Shown: in pieces, positions 42,945-52,401 of the stretch | Layout: each line of letters begins with the position of its first letter | Position numbering within the stretch: position 1 is the stretch's first letter | Assembly: GCA_964371075.1 (NCBI GenBank) | Contig: CAYJKN010000007.1 | Location: 186,001 to 250,000, forward strand | Length of the DNA: 64,000 nucleotides | Direction: 5' to 3' | Origin: UTCHB3 sp964371075 | GTDB taxonomy: Bacteria; Bacteroidota; Ignavibacteria; Ignavibacteriales; Ignavibacteriaceae | The notes under the pieces: generated by a model | The model's database searches: none | Seen by the model: the letters and a program-made list of their open reading frames with translations, nothing else | What the model was told of the DNA's origin: nothing | Made by a program: the position numbers and the translations under genes

Positions 42945-45900
42945 CTATTTGATAAGATTATAATATTTTCTTGTCAGGTCTTCGTAATCTTTTGTAAAAC
43001 CACCCTGAAGTGCCTTATTGATGTTATCTGAGTAGTTCCTTTCTTTTTTGCCACCATCCGTGTTAAAAGATCCGGGAGAGTTTTTCTTGATATTCGTGCC
43101 GGTAAACGATTCCCTTTCCTTTTCAAAATCCCTTTCGTTAATTGATTTTGTAGCATCAAGCATTTTTGAAAGAATTTTGTCCTGCTTTTTAACGAGATCA
43201 TCGTTAAATTTTCCGGTACGCATATCAGTGATAATTTCCTGCATCTCCTGAGAAAGTTTGTCCAGATTTGCGGGAATACTTTTGCTTTTACCGGCAGCTT
43301 TTGTCTCTTTATTTAACTGATCGAGTGATTTTTTAATCACTTCCTGTTGTTGTTGAAGCCTTTGCATCTGTCCCATCTGTTCCTGAGACATCTTGCCGTT
43401 ATTACCTTTCATCATCTCTTGAACCTGCTGATTAAGCGACATCTGCTGACCCGCCATCTGACCCATCTGCTGCATCATCGACATCATGCCTCCCTGACCC
43501 CCGTTACCCTGTTGCATCATCTGCGCCATGGCGTCCTGCATCATTCCTGCTGCCTTATTAAGAGAAGCCATCGCCTGATCCTGATTACCGGCTGCCTGTT
43601 TGTTATTGCGGTTCTGCATATTTTCAAGTGACTTGTTCATCTCTCTTCTGGCATCACCGAGAGATTTTGCCATTTCAGGGCTGACTGCAAAGGTTTTTTG
43701 TGCGAGATCACCCAGTCTGCTCAACATCTTTTCCAGATTCCTCTGAATCTTGTCCTGTTCTCGCATTTCCTGGCTTAAAAGGGCCGAAGGACTGCTGTTC
43801 TGCGTCTTTTTCTTAAGATTTTCCTGCTGTTTCGAAAGATCAACAATATCGCTGATTATCTTCATCATATCAGCCATTGTCTGCATCTGATTGGATTGGT
43901 TAATCGAATTTTGAAGCTCTTCCAACCCCTCTTTCATCTCCTTCATATTCTTCGACATTTGCTGCTGGTTTTGCATCGCCTGCTGCTTTTGTCCTTTTTT
44001 CATATTCTTTTTGGCTTCTTCCGAAAGCTCTTCATTTTTCTGTTTTTCAAGTTCATTTTGAAGTTTTTCCGCCTGTTCATTAGGCATATCCTTCATATCT
44101 TTCATCTTGTCACGCAGATCCTGCATCTCTTTTTCCAGATCTTTTAACTGATCTTTAACTTCATCCTGTTTTTTTGCAAGGTCTTCCATTCCCTTGGGAT
44201 CGGCGTTTTGCGTCTCTTTTTGTAATTTTTCCAGTTGATCATTAAGCTGTTCAACTCTTTTTACCAGTTCATCAATTTTTTGCTCAATCTGAACTCTTTT
44301 CAGCAGGTTGAGAGTTCTTTCGATACTCTTTTTAAAAGCTTCTTCGTCCATTTTCATGTTTTCAAGGTTCTGCTGAGCATCCTTCCGGTTCAAATTCTCA
44401 AGATTTTTCGCCATTTTCTCCATCAGCTTTTTCATCTCATCAGTAGAAATGTCCTGAAGCATTTTCTGGAGTTCCTGATATTTTTCCATGGTCTGGGGAG
44501 AAAGCAGATTGTTCTCCTTCATGTTTTCCTGTGCATCTTCCATCTTTTGTGAAAGTTGCTCTGCTTTTTCCTGAAGTTTTTCAAATTTGTCGAGCATCTT
44601 TTCAAGTTTTTCCTTTTCCTCGAAACTCAACTCTTTTTTGTCATTTTTTAATTCTTTGCTTACCTTCTCAAGGTCTTTTTGAAGTTCATCAGCTTCTTTT
44701 AAAACTTCTGCAAGTTCTTTTTGTATTTCATCCTGTTTTTGTTCACCTGTTGCAAATAACTCATCGAGGGTTGGAACACGGACAATATATTCCCTGGATT
44801 TTGCAGATTTTGGACCTGATACCTGATCATTATCAAATACTTCAAGATAATAAGTGACTTCGTCACCGGGTGAGAGGAAAAGTTGAGCAAGACTCCAGTT
44901 ATAGGAGGTCTGAGTCTCTTTTACACTTTTGTTAAACGGGACAGGAATCGCCGTAAACTTCGCCTGAACGGTTTTTGTGTCTTTACTTTTCGAAATTCGG
45001 TAGTTAAGGTTTAACCCGCTGAAGCCAAAATCATCCGAAATCATCAAAGAAATATCCTGTCTCTGACTACGAGGTAGGGCTGTGTTTGAGTCGGGACTTA
45101 AAACCACAATTTCCGGTGAAGCATCAAACGAAGCTCTTATTGTGTATTTAACAGGGGAGATGTTCGAATAACCTTTTGTATCGGAAATTGTGATGACATA
45201 TTCATTGTCCCCCATAATTCTAAACACTCCTGAAGCAGATGTTCCATCAACAGTCAGCGGGATGTTAATCCCTTCCATAAATTCGATGGAAGCGGAAGAA
45301 AGTTCTTTATTTGATTCAAGGGAAAGAGAAATTACCGTTCCTTTTATCCCCGATACATTACCGTTATCAGTTTGTTCAGTTGGTCTTTCGCCTGTATAAG
45401 CGGGTGGAGTTATCTGGAGTTTAAACGCCCTGATCAGTGGTTTATCGGTAACAGTAATTTTATAAGTTATACTTTTGGAGTCTTCAATTGCCGCGTAATA
45501 TTCGGTAGAATATTTGACTGCCGGCAGGATAAAGGAAAATGATCCATCCTTTCCCGCCTTAATTACTTCCTTTATAAAAGCCGGTTGTGAATCATCTTTA
45601 TGATAAAGTTCAATAGATTTTACTGAGGGACCTGAAACCACAACACTAACTATGACACTGTCCCCTTTTGCAACTTCTATATCACCTGGTTTTACATTAA
45701 ATGAATATTTCTGGGGAGGTACAAATTGTCTGTTGTGATCGATTATTCTTAATCCCGCATCTTTCATCCCCGAGCTGAAAGTGAAGGAACCACCACTCAC
45801 AATGAACGAAATAAGTGTAAAAATCAACAGTTTTTTCGCTTTTTTGAACGAAACTGCACTTCCAAATTCAAGTTCTTTTATGCGGTCATAGATATCATCA

Positions 45901-46301
45901 AATGCGGCTGCAACCAGTTTCTCCGAAAATCCTCTTCTGTCAGAAACCTTCACAAGCTGCATAACATTCATCAGATCATCTTTAACAGCGGGGAAATGAC
46001 TGCCGGCTTCAAGAGCAGACCTTACAGGGTTTGCGGCTACAATAAAATATCGCCTGTAAAGTGGTGTGAGAATAAAATGGACAATAGAACCACCCGTGAT
46101 GCCGAGCCATGTATAATAAAATACGGAGCGTACGCCGGGAGAGAAAAAGAAGAGGTATTCGAGAAATGCAAAAAATGTAAACAAAAGCATAGAGGTAATA
46201 GCCACAATCTGACCACCCCAGGCAAGTTCGGCTAAAAGCCGCTTGTTTTCAAACCTGGCAAGTTTCTTTAAAATTTCTTCGTATCTAACTGTGGTATTCA
46301 A
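42945..46301 (-). CDS. DUF4175-like membrane protein with very long coiled coil
   Basis: 1118 aa. Three membrane spans near the N-terminus (about 30-80 and 150-175), Ig-like beta domains (about 200-510, QKYSFNVKPGDIEVAKGDSV), then coiled coil from about 520 to 900 (repeated LEKMLDKFEKLQEKAEQLSQ type), and a Gln/Met/Gly-rich stretch (GGQGGMMSMMQQMGQMAGQQ). The layout matches the DUF4175 family. The start appears to be TTG at 46301; the only near ATG is out of frame, and the next in-frame Met lies within the first span. It converges on the 142-aa gene with three bases between. Role unknown, perhaps envelope related. Confidence 0.75.
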   Translation of the reverse strand: MNTTVRYEEILKKLARFENKRLLAELAWGGQIVAITSMLLFTFFAFLEYLFFFSPGVRSVFYYTWLGITGGSIVHFILTPLYRRYFIVAANPVRSALEAGSHFPAVKDDLMNVMQLVKVSDRRGFSEKLVAAAFDDIYDRIKELEFGSAVSFKKAKKLLIFTLISFIVSGGSFTFSSGMKDAGLRIIDHNRQFVPPQKYSFNVKPGDIEVAKGDSVIVSVVVSGPSVKSIELYHKDDSQPAFIKEVIKAGKDGSFSFILPAVKYSTEYYAAIEDSKSITYKITVTDKPLIRAFKLQITPPAYTGERPTEQTDNGNVSGIKGTVISLSLESNKELSSASIEFMEGINIPLTVDGTSASGVFRIMGDNEYVITISDTKGYSNISPVKYTIRASFDASPEIVVLSPDSNTALPRSQRQDISLMISDDFGFSGLNLNYRISKSKDTKTVQAKFTAIPVPFNKSVKETQTSYNWSLAQLFLSPGDEVTYYLEVFDNDQVSGPKSAKSREYIVRVPTLDELFATGEQKQDEIQKELAEVLKEADELQKDLEKVSKELKNDKKELSFEEKEKLEKMLDKFEKLQEKAEQLSQKMEDAQENMKENNLLSPQTMEKYQELQKMLQDISTDEMKKLMEKMAKNLENLNRKDAQQNLENMKMDEEAFKKSIERTLNLLKRVQIEQKIDELVKRVEQLNDQLEKLQKETQNADPKGMEDLAKKQDEVKDQLKDLEKEMQDLRDKMKDMKDMPNEQAEKLQNELEKQKNEELSEEAKKNMKKGQKQQAMQNQQQMSKNMKEMKEGLEELQNSINQSNQMQTMADMMKIISDIVDLSKQQENLKKKTQNSSPSALLSQEMREQDKIQRNLEKMLSRLGDLAQKTFAVSPEMAKSLGDARREMNKSLENMQNRNNKQAAGNQDQAMASLNKAAGMMQDAMAQMMQQGNGGQGGMMSMMQQMGQMAGQQMSLNQQVQEMMKGNNGKMSQEQMGQMQRLQQQQEVIKKSLDQLNKETKAAGKSKSIPANLDKLSQEMQEIITDMRTGKFNDDLVKKQDKILSKMLDATKSINERDFEKERESFTGTNIKKNSPGSFNTDGGKKERNYSDNINKALQGGFTKDYEDLTRKYYNLIK

Positions 46302-46407
46302 AAAGATTCATTCCTTTTGTGTAAGTGCGTATAAAACTATGCTTTTTCAAAATGTAATAAAGGTCGATCCAATTTCATTTTTAAATTTTGAACCCTCAAT
46401 TTTTTTT

Positions 46408-47004
46408 CTAAAATGATCCTGTTTTTACTTCACCCGCTCGTGAGTAATTAACAAATATAATTCCACTCGGCGAAACTTTGTTATCTGTCATTTTGAATGC
46501 CGCTGGAATTGTTCCTTCTGAAAAGAGACGTTTGCCGCTGCCAACAGTAACAGGAAATATTTTGAGCATTAATTCATCAACCAAATCATGTTTTAACAGC
46601 GTCTGACAAAAATCACCGCTGCCCCATACTTTTAAGTCAGGACCATCTTCTGTTTTTAACTTTTGAATCTCTTCAACTACATTCTCTTTTAACAGAACGG
46701 AATTTTCCCAACTCAGCGTAATGTCATTGCGCGACACTACATATTTCCTTGCTTCATTTACGCCGGGCCAACCTTCTGCATGTTGTGGCCAATATGACGC
46801 GAAGACATCATAGGTTTTCCTTCCAAGAAGTAAATCAGAAGGTAACTTCGTTTGCTCGTCCATTATCACACCGGAAAATTCATCAAAATAGGGTACTGTC
46901 CAGCCACCATACTTGAAACCACCAGATGTATCCTCCTCAGGTGCACCCGGTGACTGGTAAACGCCATCAAGTGTGATGAATTCCAATACAATTATTTTTC
47001 TCAT
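46408..47004 (-). CDS. Dihydrofolate-reductase-like protein (RibD C-terminal family)
   Basis: 198 aa. MRKIIVLEFITLDGVYQSPG and GGWTVPYFDEF at the N-terminus, LLLGRKTYDVFASYWPQHA (NADPH-binding pattern), KVWGSGDFCQTLLKHDLVDE and LKIFPVTVGSGKRLF are the conserved blocks of the RibD_C/YyaP family. The biological substrate of these stand-alone reductases is unknown. GGAG precedes the ATG. It may be co-transcribed with the upstream DUF4159 gene (27 bases apart). Confidence 0.88.
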   Translation of the reverse strand: MRKIIVLEFITLDGVYQSPGAPEEDTSGGFKYGGWTVPYFDEFSGVIMDEQTKLPSDLLLGRKTYDVFASYWPQHAEGWPGVNEARKYVVSRNDITLSWENSVLLKENVVEEIQKLKTEDGPDLKVWGSGDFCQTLLKHDLVDELMLKIFPVTVGSGKRLFSEGTIPAAFKMTDNKVSPSGIIFVNYSRAGEVKTGSF

Positions 47005-47031
47005 ACTCTACTCCTTATGTTGGTGATGTTC

Positions 47032-47688
47032 CTATTGTGTAAGTGCAAATAAAACTATGTTTGTTCCAAATTGTAATGCTTCCAGTCTTTTGGCTTCCGG
47101 GTCGTTGTGTACTTCTGGGTCTGCCCATCCGTCGCTTGGATTACTTTCATAAGTGTAATATAACGCCATTCGCCCTTTAAGATATAACCCAAATCCCTGC
47201 GCCGGTTTTTCATCGTGTTTATGAGTTTTTGGCGGTCCATCAGGAAAAAGATATTTCACTTTGTATATTTTGTGGCTATACGGAAGTTCTTTTAACTCAT
47301 CTCCCGGGAAAACTTTTTTAATTTCCCTTCTGAAACCTTTGTCAAAACCATAATCATCGTCCACATATAAAAAGCCACCGTTCTCTAAATAAAGTTTCAG
47401 ATTTAGAATCTCTTTGTCAGTAAGAGCAATGTTTCCATGCCCCGTCATAAACAAAAAGGGATAACTAAAAATCTCATCCGTTGCGAGATCAACAAATCTG
47501 TATTCGGGCACCACTTTCAAATTGGTATTCGCTTTCAGAAATTTTAACAGATTTATATCTGCCGACTGATCGTTGTACCAGTCGCTTCCACCGGAATATT
47601 TAACCCTTGCCATCCTGAAATCACCCGGCTGGGCAAAATTCGAAATGACAAATAACATCGAAAAACAGGCAAATAAGATTGATTTCAC
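47032..47688 (-). CDS. Secreted DUF4159 protein
   Basis: 218 aa with a signal peptide (MKSILFACFSMLFVISNFAQ). MARVKYSGGSDWYNDQSADI, FLFMTGHGNIALTDKEILNL and GGFLYVDDDYGFDKGFRREI are typical of DUF4159 domains, which have a glutamine-amidotransferase-like fold without a clear catalytic triad. The start is GTG at 47688; no ATG precedes the signal peptide. Function unknown. Confidence 0.8.
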   Translation of the reverse strand: MKSILFACFSMLFVISNFAQPGDFRMARVKYSGGSDWYNDQSADINLLKFLKANTNLKVVPEYRFVDLATDEIFSYPFLFMTGHGNIALTDKEILNLKLYLENGGFLYVDDDYGFDKGFRREIKKVFPGDELKELPYSHKIYKVKYLFPDGPPKTHKHDEKPAQGFGLYLKGRMALYYTYESNPSDGWADPEVHNDPEAKRLEALQFGTNIVLFALTQ

Positions 47689-47824
47689 TAAGATTATACT
47701 TCTTTAAAAGGTTTTTGTTTCAATTAATAATCTTTCAATTAAAATATTTTAGACTCTAATCTTTGAAAATAGTTTTAACAATTTACGGAATTAAGAGCTT
47801 TTTGTTGGGGCAAAAGGAAGTCGA

Positions 47825-47856
47825 TTTGTCTATTTGAGCAACATCTGCTATATTTC
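47825..47856 (+). promoter_or_regulatory. arsR promoter
   Basis: TTTG at 47825-47828, 20 bases, then TATATTTC at 47849-47856, the Bacteroidota -33/-7 layout. The -7 box overlaps the first half of the ArsR inverted repeat, as expected for repression. Confidence 0.55.
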
Positions 47857-47870
47857 GTTAACTAACGAAA
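47853..47870. promoter_or_regulatory. ArsR operator 1
   Basis: Perfect inverted repeat TTTCGTTA-AC-TAACGAAA, six bases before the arsR start codon. A near copy is at 48236-48253. Confidence 0.8.
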
Positions 47871-47876
47871 TGATTT

Positions 47877-48221
47877 ATGGAAGATAAAACAAAATTCTTT
47901 AAAATTCTCTCAGATCCTAACCGACTTCGGATTCTTAAAATGCTTCAGATTAAACCGCTGTGCGTTTGTGAGATAACCGATGTCCTTGCGCTTGCTCCCT
48001 CTACAGTCTCCCAACACCTGAAAATATTAAAGGAGTATGGATTCATTATAGAGGAAAAAGATGGTAAATGGGTAAATTACGAAATTCACCCCAATCCCAC
48101 CGATAAAAGAATCTCCGCCCTTCTCTCTTCACTTGATTTTTGGATAGCTGATGAAGTTGCAATTCAGAACGATAAAGAAAAAGTTCAACAGGCTGACAGA
48201 ATTTCATTGTGTGCAAAATAA
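47877..48221 (+). CDS. arsR: ArsR family arsenic-responsive repressor
   Basis: 114-aa winged-helix repressor. FKILSDPNRLRILKMLQIKP leads into LCVCEITDVLALAPSTVSQH; Cys29 and Cys31 lie at the CxC arsenite site of classical ArsR proteins at the start of helix alpha-3. Binding of As(III) or Sb(III) would release DNA. The operator overlaps its own promoter. There is no Shine-Dalgarno; the operator abuts the ATG, so the message may be almost leaderless. First gene of a seven-gene cluster ending at 52390. Confidence 0.92.
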   Translation: MEDKTKFFKILSDPNRLRILKMLQIKPLCVCEITDVLALAPSTVSQHLKILKEYGFIIEEKDGKWVNYEIHPNPTDKRISALLSSLDFWIADEVAIQNDKEKVQQADRISLCAK

Positions 48222-48235
48222 TTTTTTATCAAATA

Positions 48236-48253
48236 TTTCGGTAATTAACGAAA
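48236..48253. promoter_or_regulatory. ArsR operator 2
   Basis: TTTCGGTA-AT-TAACGAAA, one mismatch from operator 1, four bases before the start of the reductase gene. It suggests a second regulated promoter inside the operon. Confidence 0.7.
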
Positions 48254-48257
48254 CGAT

Positions 48258-48899
48258 ATGAACATTTATCCAAAAATTGAACAGACACTTCTAACCGTCA
48301 AATCAGCCGGAGATAATATCCCTTCAGAGAGAATTGAACTTCTGAACAAATTTGCCAACTACATAGCAGATAAAAGAACCAAAGGTCTCCCCGTAAATCT
48401 GATTTTCATCTGTACACACAACTCAAGACGGAGCCACCTCTCTCAAATCTGGGCTCAGTTTTTTGCCGGATTTTACGGATTACAAGAGGTTTATTGTTTC
48501 TCAGGCGGAACTGAAGCAACAGCCTTCAACCCAAGAGCGGTTAAATGCCTGAAGAAACAGGGATTTAAAATCACAGCCGGGGGTGGTGATGCCAATCCTG
48601 TTTATTCTGTAGCGTTTTCAGATGAATATCAACCAAAAAACTGCTTTTCAAAAGTGTATGACCACCCTGAAAATCCTCAAAAAGATTTTGCTGCCGTGAT
48701 GACCTGCTCCGATGCAGATGAAGCCTGTCCTTTTATCCCGGGAGCTGAGAAAAGATTCCCCGTGCGATATGAAGACCCAAAAAAGTTTGATGATACTCCT
48801 CAAGAAGAGGAAAAATATAATGAAAGATCGATCCAAATAGCATCTGAAATGGATTATCTCTTTTCAAAAGCTGCTGCCATAATTGGCAGTAATTTATAA
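48258..48899 (+). CDS. LMW protein-tyrosine-phosphatase-like arsenate reductase
   Basis: 213 aa. The catalytic loop IFICTHNSRRSHLSQIWAQ has Cys52-x5-Arg58-Ser, with CFSGGTEATAFNPRAVKCL and a late acidic motif VMTCSDADEACPFIPG. An extra N-terminal helix pair (about 45 residues) is typical of the Bacteroidota branch seen in ars clusters. It would reduce arsenate to arsenite, using thioredoxin or another thiol (see the thioredoxin gene next). No Shine-Dalgarno is visible; ArsR operator 2 lies right before the ATG. Confidence 0.85.
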   Translation: MNIYPKIEQTLLTVKSAGDNIPSERIELLNKFANYIADKRTKGLPVNLIFICTHNSRRSHLSQIWAQFFAGFYGLQEVYCFSGGTEATAFNPRAVKCLKKQGFKITAGGGDANPVYSVAFSDEYQPKNCFSKVYDHPENPQKDFAAVMTCSDADEACPFIPGAEKRFPVRYEDPKKFDDTPQEEEKYNERSIQIASEMDYLFSKAAAIIGSNL

Positions 48900-48911
48900 G
48901 GAATAAACAAA

Positions 48912-49157
48912 ATGACAACTATTAAAGTTTATGGAAGCGGTTGTGCAAACTGTAAAAAGCTTGAACAACTCTGCATCGAAGCAGTGGGTGAAATGAAGAT
49001 TGATGCCAATGTTGAAAAAGTTACCGATTTGATGGAAATCATGAAATCGGGGATTATGTCAACTCCGGGTTTGGAAATTAACGGGAAAATTGTTTCCGCG
49101 GGTAAACTCCCCACAAAAGAAACTCTAAAACACTGGATCACCGAAAACAGTAACTAA
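48912..49157 (+). CDS. Small thioredoxin-like redox protein
   Basis: 81-aa glutaredoxin/thioredoxin-fold protein with CANC (Cys11-Cys14) in KVYGSGCANCKKLEQLC and the cis-Pro loop GIMSTPGLEINGKIV. It belongs to the redox-active disulfide protein 2 family often found beside DUF318 permeases. AAGGA precedes the ATG. It is a cytoplasmic candidate for re-reducing the arsenate reductase or handing metal to the permease encoded two bases downstream. Confidence 0.88.
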   Translation: MTTIKVYGSGCANCKKLEQLCIEAVGEMKIDANVEKVTDLMEIMKSGIMSTPGLEINGKIVSAGKLPTKETLKHWITENSN

Positions 49158-49159
49158 AA

Positions 49160-50173
49160 ATGAACAAAAAACTTATCGTTATTCCCATAGCCGTGATATT
49201 ATGGATTTTGCTCTATTTTAACCTGACTCAAATTACCGACTTTATCGTTTATGATTTGATCGGGTGGGAAAAAGGGACACACCTTACCTCCTCAATCCAT
49301 TTTTTCATTTATGAAGTGCCCAAAGTGCTCTTGTTACTCACGATTGTCGTTTTTGTTGTGGGCATTGTTAGATCATGGTTCTCCCCTGAACGCACAAGAA
49401 AACTTCTCGGTGGAAAAAAACAATTTTTTGGAAATATAATGGCGAGCCTTTTGGGTGTTGTAACTCCGTTCTGTTCTTGTTCAGCCATTCCCCTGTTTTT
49501 GGGATTTATCGAAAGTGGTGTTCCCCTCGGTGTCACTTTTTCCTTTTTAATTGCCGCACCAATGGTTAATGAAGTGGCTGTTGTTCTCCTTTTTGGACTC
49601 TTTGGCTGGAAAACAGCTCTGATCTATGTGACAACCGGATTGTTCATCGCCATCTTTGCCGGTTTTATCATCGGGAAACTGAACCTCGAAAAATATGTTG
49701 AAAGCTGGGTTTATCAGATAAAAACAAATTCCGGTGATGTTGAAGTAGAGAAAATCTCTTTTACTGAAAGAATCGATAAAGGTATCGAGGCCGTAAAGGA
49801 GATAGTGGCGAAGGTATGGGTTTATGTTGCTATCGGAATAGCAGTTGGAGCAGGGATACATGGCTATGTACCAGAAGACTTCATGGCTTCATTTATGGGA
49901 AAATCAGCCTGGTGGTCGGTTCCGCTTTCAGTATTAATAGGAATACCGATGTATTCAAACGCCGCAGGAATAATTCCAATTGTGCAGGCACTTCTTGAAA
50001 AAGGTGCTTCACTCGGTACAGTTTTGGCTTTTATGATGTCGGTTATTGCGCTTTCTTTACCCGAGATGATAATCCTTAAAAAAGTACTTAAAATACAGTT
50101 AATCCTCACTTTTGTGGGTGTTGTTGGCACAGGAATAATGCTGACCGGATTTTTATTTAACTTCATTTTTTAA
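49160..50173 (+). CDS. DUF318/ArsP-like permease
   Basis: 337-aa membrane protein with about eight to ten spans. VVTPFCSCSAIPLFLGFIES (a Cys-rich half-motif in the membrane) and LIAAPMVNEVAVVLLFGLFG are the family signatures; the second half has LIGIPMYSNAAGIIPIVQAL. ArsP members export trivalent organoarsenicals; others are undefined permeases. The place in the ars operon supports an arsenic-related role. It starts two bases after the thioredoxin gene without its own Shine-Dalgarno, implying coupled translation. Confidence 0.85.
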   Translation: MNKKLIVIPIAVILWILLYFNLTQITDFIVYDLIGWEKGTHLTSSIHFFIYEVPKVLLLLTIVVFVVGIVRSWFSPERTRKLLGGKKQFFGNIMASLLGVVTPFCSCSAIPLFLGFIESGVPLGVTFSFLIAAPMVNEVAVVLLFGLFGWKTALIYVTTGLFIAIFAGFIIGKLNLEKYVESWVYQIKTNSGDVEVEKISFTERIDKGIEAVKEIVAKVWVYVAIGIAVGAGIHGYVPEDFMASFMGKSAWWSVPLSVLIGIPMYSNAAGIIPIVQALLEKGASLGTVLAFMMSVIALSLPEMIILKKVLKIQLILTFVGVVGTGIMLTGFLFNFIF

Positions 50174-50189
50174 CTAACAGGAACTTGTG

Positions 50190-51272
50190 ATGAGCTCTCT
50201 GACAAAAAAACTCTCTTTCCTCGATCGTTTTTTAACCCTCTGGATATTCCTTGCGATGGGGATTGGGGTTGGCTCGGGATATTTATTCCCTTCTGTTGTT
50301 GATTTTTGGAATTCTTATCAGAGTGGAACAACCAATGTCCCAATCGCCATCGGGCTTATCCTGATGATGTATCCCCCTCTGGCAAAAGTTAAATATGAAG
50401 AACTCCCCGATGTTTTCCGGAATGTGAGGGTGCTGATTCTCTCACTTGTGCAGAACTGGATAATTGGCCCTGTTTTGATGTTTTTGCTTGCCATCATATT
50501 CCTCCAGGATTATCCTCATTATATGGCTGGGCTCATTATGATTGGGCTTGCAAGATGTATTGCCATGGTGATAGTCTGGAACGAACTTGCAAAAGGAGAC
50601 ACTGAGTATGCCGCCGGACTTGTTGCATTCAACTCCATTTTCCAAATTCTCTTTTTCTCCCTTTATGCATGGGTATTTTTAACTGTTCTTCCGGAATGGT
50701 TTGGATTACAGACATTTAAAGTGGATATCACAATTGGACAAATAGCAGAAAGCGTTCTGATATATCTCGGGATTCCATTTTTTGCAGGTATGATTACCCG
50801 GTTTGTTGGATTAAAAACATTTGGCAAAGAATGGTACGAAAAAAAGTTTATTCCAAAGATCAGTCCCATTACCCTGATTGCACTTCTATTTACAATTATG
50901 GTTATGTTTTCACTTAAAGGAGAATTCATAGTTAAAATTCCTCTTGATGTAGTTCGAATTGCGATTCCCCTTGTGATCTACTTTATCGTGATGTTTTTTA
51001 TCTCATTTTATATGGGGAAAAAAGTGGGAGCAGATTATTCCAAAACAGCAACCCTCTCTTTTACAGCTGCCAGCAACAATTTTGAGCTTGCAATAGCGGT
51101 TGCAATAGCAGTCTTTGGTATTCATTCGGGTGAAGCATTTGCTGCGGTGATTGGACCTCTGGTGGAGGTTCCCGTTTTGATTGGTCTTGTAAATGTCTCT
51201 CTATGGCTGCAAAAGAAATATTTTGGTGAGGTGGAAGAAGGAACGGTAAAACCACCCGATTTGTGTCCGTGA
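50190..51272 (+). CDS. acr3: Acr3 arsenite efflux transporter
   Basis: 360 aa from the ATG at 50190 behind AGGA; a GTG one codon upstream is in frame. Ten-span BART-superfamily carrier: LDRFLTLWIFLAMGIGVGSG, LMMYPPLAKVKYEELP, WIIGPVLMFLLAIIF, GLARCIAMVIVWN (membrane Cys that binds arsenite) and TAASNNFELAIAVAIAVFG. It extrudes As(OH)3 after reduction of arsenate. Confidence 0.94.
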   Translation: MSSLTKKLSFLDRFLTLWIFLAMGIGVGSGYLFPSVVDFWNSYQSGTTNVPIAIGLILMMYPPLAKVKYEELPDVFRNVRVLILSLVQNWIIGPVLMFLLAIIFLQDYPHYMAGLIMIGLARCIAMVIVWNELAKGDTEYAAGLVAFNSIFQILFFSLYAWVFLTVLPEWFGLQTFKVDITIGQIAESVLIYLGIPFFAGMITRFVGLKTFGKEWYEKKFIPKISPITLIALLFTIMVMFSLKGEFIVKIPLDVVRIAIPLVIYFIVMFFISFYMGKKVGADYSKTATLSFTAASNNFELAIAVAIAVFGIHSGEAFAAVIGPLVEVPVLIGLVNVSLWLQKKYFGEVEEGTVKPPDLCP

Positions 51273-51311
51273 TTTTTTGTCAACAATAAAAATTAAATAT
51301 TGGAATTAAAA

Positions 51312-51686
51312 ATGAAATACCTGTTAAAATATTTTATCCTTTTGGCACTTCTTATGACTGTGTCAACTTATTCCCAAAAAGACAAACCCATCGTCACATT
51401 TGTTGAACTTGGGTCCGTCAACTGTATCCCATGCAAACAGATGCAGCCAATCATGAAATCAATTGAAGAGAAATATGGAAGTCAGATAAAAGTGATTTTT
51501 TATGATGTCTGGAAAGAGGATCAAAAAAAATATGCCAAACAATATGATATCAATCTGATTCCCACTCAAGTATTTTTGGATTCCAAAGGGAAAGAATTTT
51601 TCAGACATGAAGGATTTTACCCTGAAAAAGAGATTGACAAACTTCTTAAGAAAAAAGGTCTCAAGCCACTCAAGAAAAAGAAGTAG
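51312..51686 (+). CDS. Exported thioredoxin-like protein of the ars operon
   Basis: 124 aa from the ATG at 51312; a TTG 12 bases upstream is weaker. Signal sequence MKYLLKYFILLALLMTVSTY, then the thioredoxin fold with redox site CIPCKQM (Cys38-Cys41), YDVWKEDQKKYAKQY, and the cis-Pro loop LIPTQVFLDSKG. The tail is Lys-rich. With the CcdA gene directly after it (overlap at the stop), it forms an electron relay across the membrane. Its substrate outside the membrane is unknown. Confidence 0.85.
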   Translation: MKYLLKYFILLALLMTVSTYSQKDKPIVTFVELGSVNCIPCKQMQPIMKSIEEKYGSQIKVIFYDVWKEDQKKYAKQYDINLIPTQVFLDSKGKEFFRHEGFYPEKEIDKLLKKKGLKPLKKKK

Positions 51687-51688
51687 TG

Positions 51689-52390
51689 ATGATCGAGACA
51701 ATTTTCACCTGGCTTTCTGAAGCACTTTATGAAAATACAGGACTTGCACTTTTTGCTTCATTTGGTTGGGGTGTCTTAAGCATATTACTTTCTCCATGCC
51801 ATCTCTCAAGCATCCCTCTGATTATCGGGTATATTTCTTCGAGAGGAAAACTTTCCGGAAAAAAGATCTTTCTGATATCACTTGTATTTTCTATCGGTAT
51901 TCTCATAACGATTGCATTAATCGGTTTGATTACGGCACTTATGGGAAGGTTATTGGGTGATGTTGGTCAATACGGAAACTATCTCGTGGCAGGTGTCTTT
52001 TTCATTGTTGGACTTTATCTCATGGATATCATTAAATTACCATGGGATGCAATGACTCTTACCGGGACAAAAGCAACTGGATTGTGGGCAGCTCTTGTAT
52101 TGGGTCTGTTATTTGGTATTGGACTCGGTCCCTGCACTTTTGCATTCATGGCTCCAATTCTGGGAGTCGTCTTTTCAACCGCCGGAGAGAATCTGCCCAT
52201 GTCGATTGGTTTACTCGCAGCTTTCAGCCTTGGACACATTGGTGTAATCGTGGCAGCCGGGAGCCTCACAAATATAGTGCAGAAATATCTTAATTTTGCA
52301 GACGATTCAAAAACACTGCTTTGGCTTAAACGAATCTGTGGTGTGCTTGTAATTTTGGGGGGAATTTACCTCATTCTGACTGTAAATTAA
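51689..52390 (+). CDS. CcdA-family thiol-disulfide electron transporter
   Basis: 233 aa, six spans. Conserved Cys pair in LLSPCHLSSIPLIIGYISS and LGPCTFAFMAPILG, the two half-repeats of CcdA/DsbD-beta. It would carry reducing power from cytoplasmic thioredoxin to the exported thioredoxin encoded just upstream. ATG at 51689 follows the previous stop at once. The operon ends with the terminator at 52402. Confidence 0.88.
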   Translation: MIETIFTWLSEALYENTGLALFASFGWGVLSILLSPCHLSSIPLIIGYISSRGKLSGKKIFLISLVFSIGILITIALIGLITALMGRLLGDVGQYGNYLVAGVFFIVGLYLMDIIKLPWDAMTLTGTKATGLWAALVLGLLFGIGLGPCTFAFMAPILGVVFSTAGENLPMSIGLLAAFSLGHIGVIVAAGSLTNIVQKYLNFADDSKTLLWLKRICGVLVILGGIYLILTVN

Positions 52391-52401
52391 TATTACCTCT
52401 T

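Noticed and set aside
43347..44857. Several plus-strand open frames rich in His, Leu and Phe
   Set aside because: They are antisense to the Lys/Glu/Gln-rich coiled coil of the DUF4175-like gene; the composition is the mirror of its codons.
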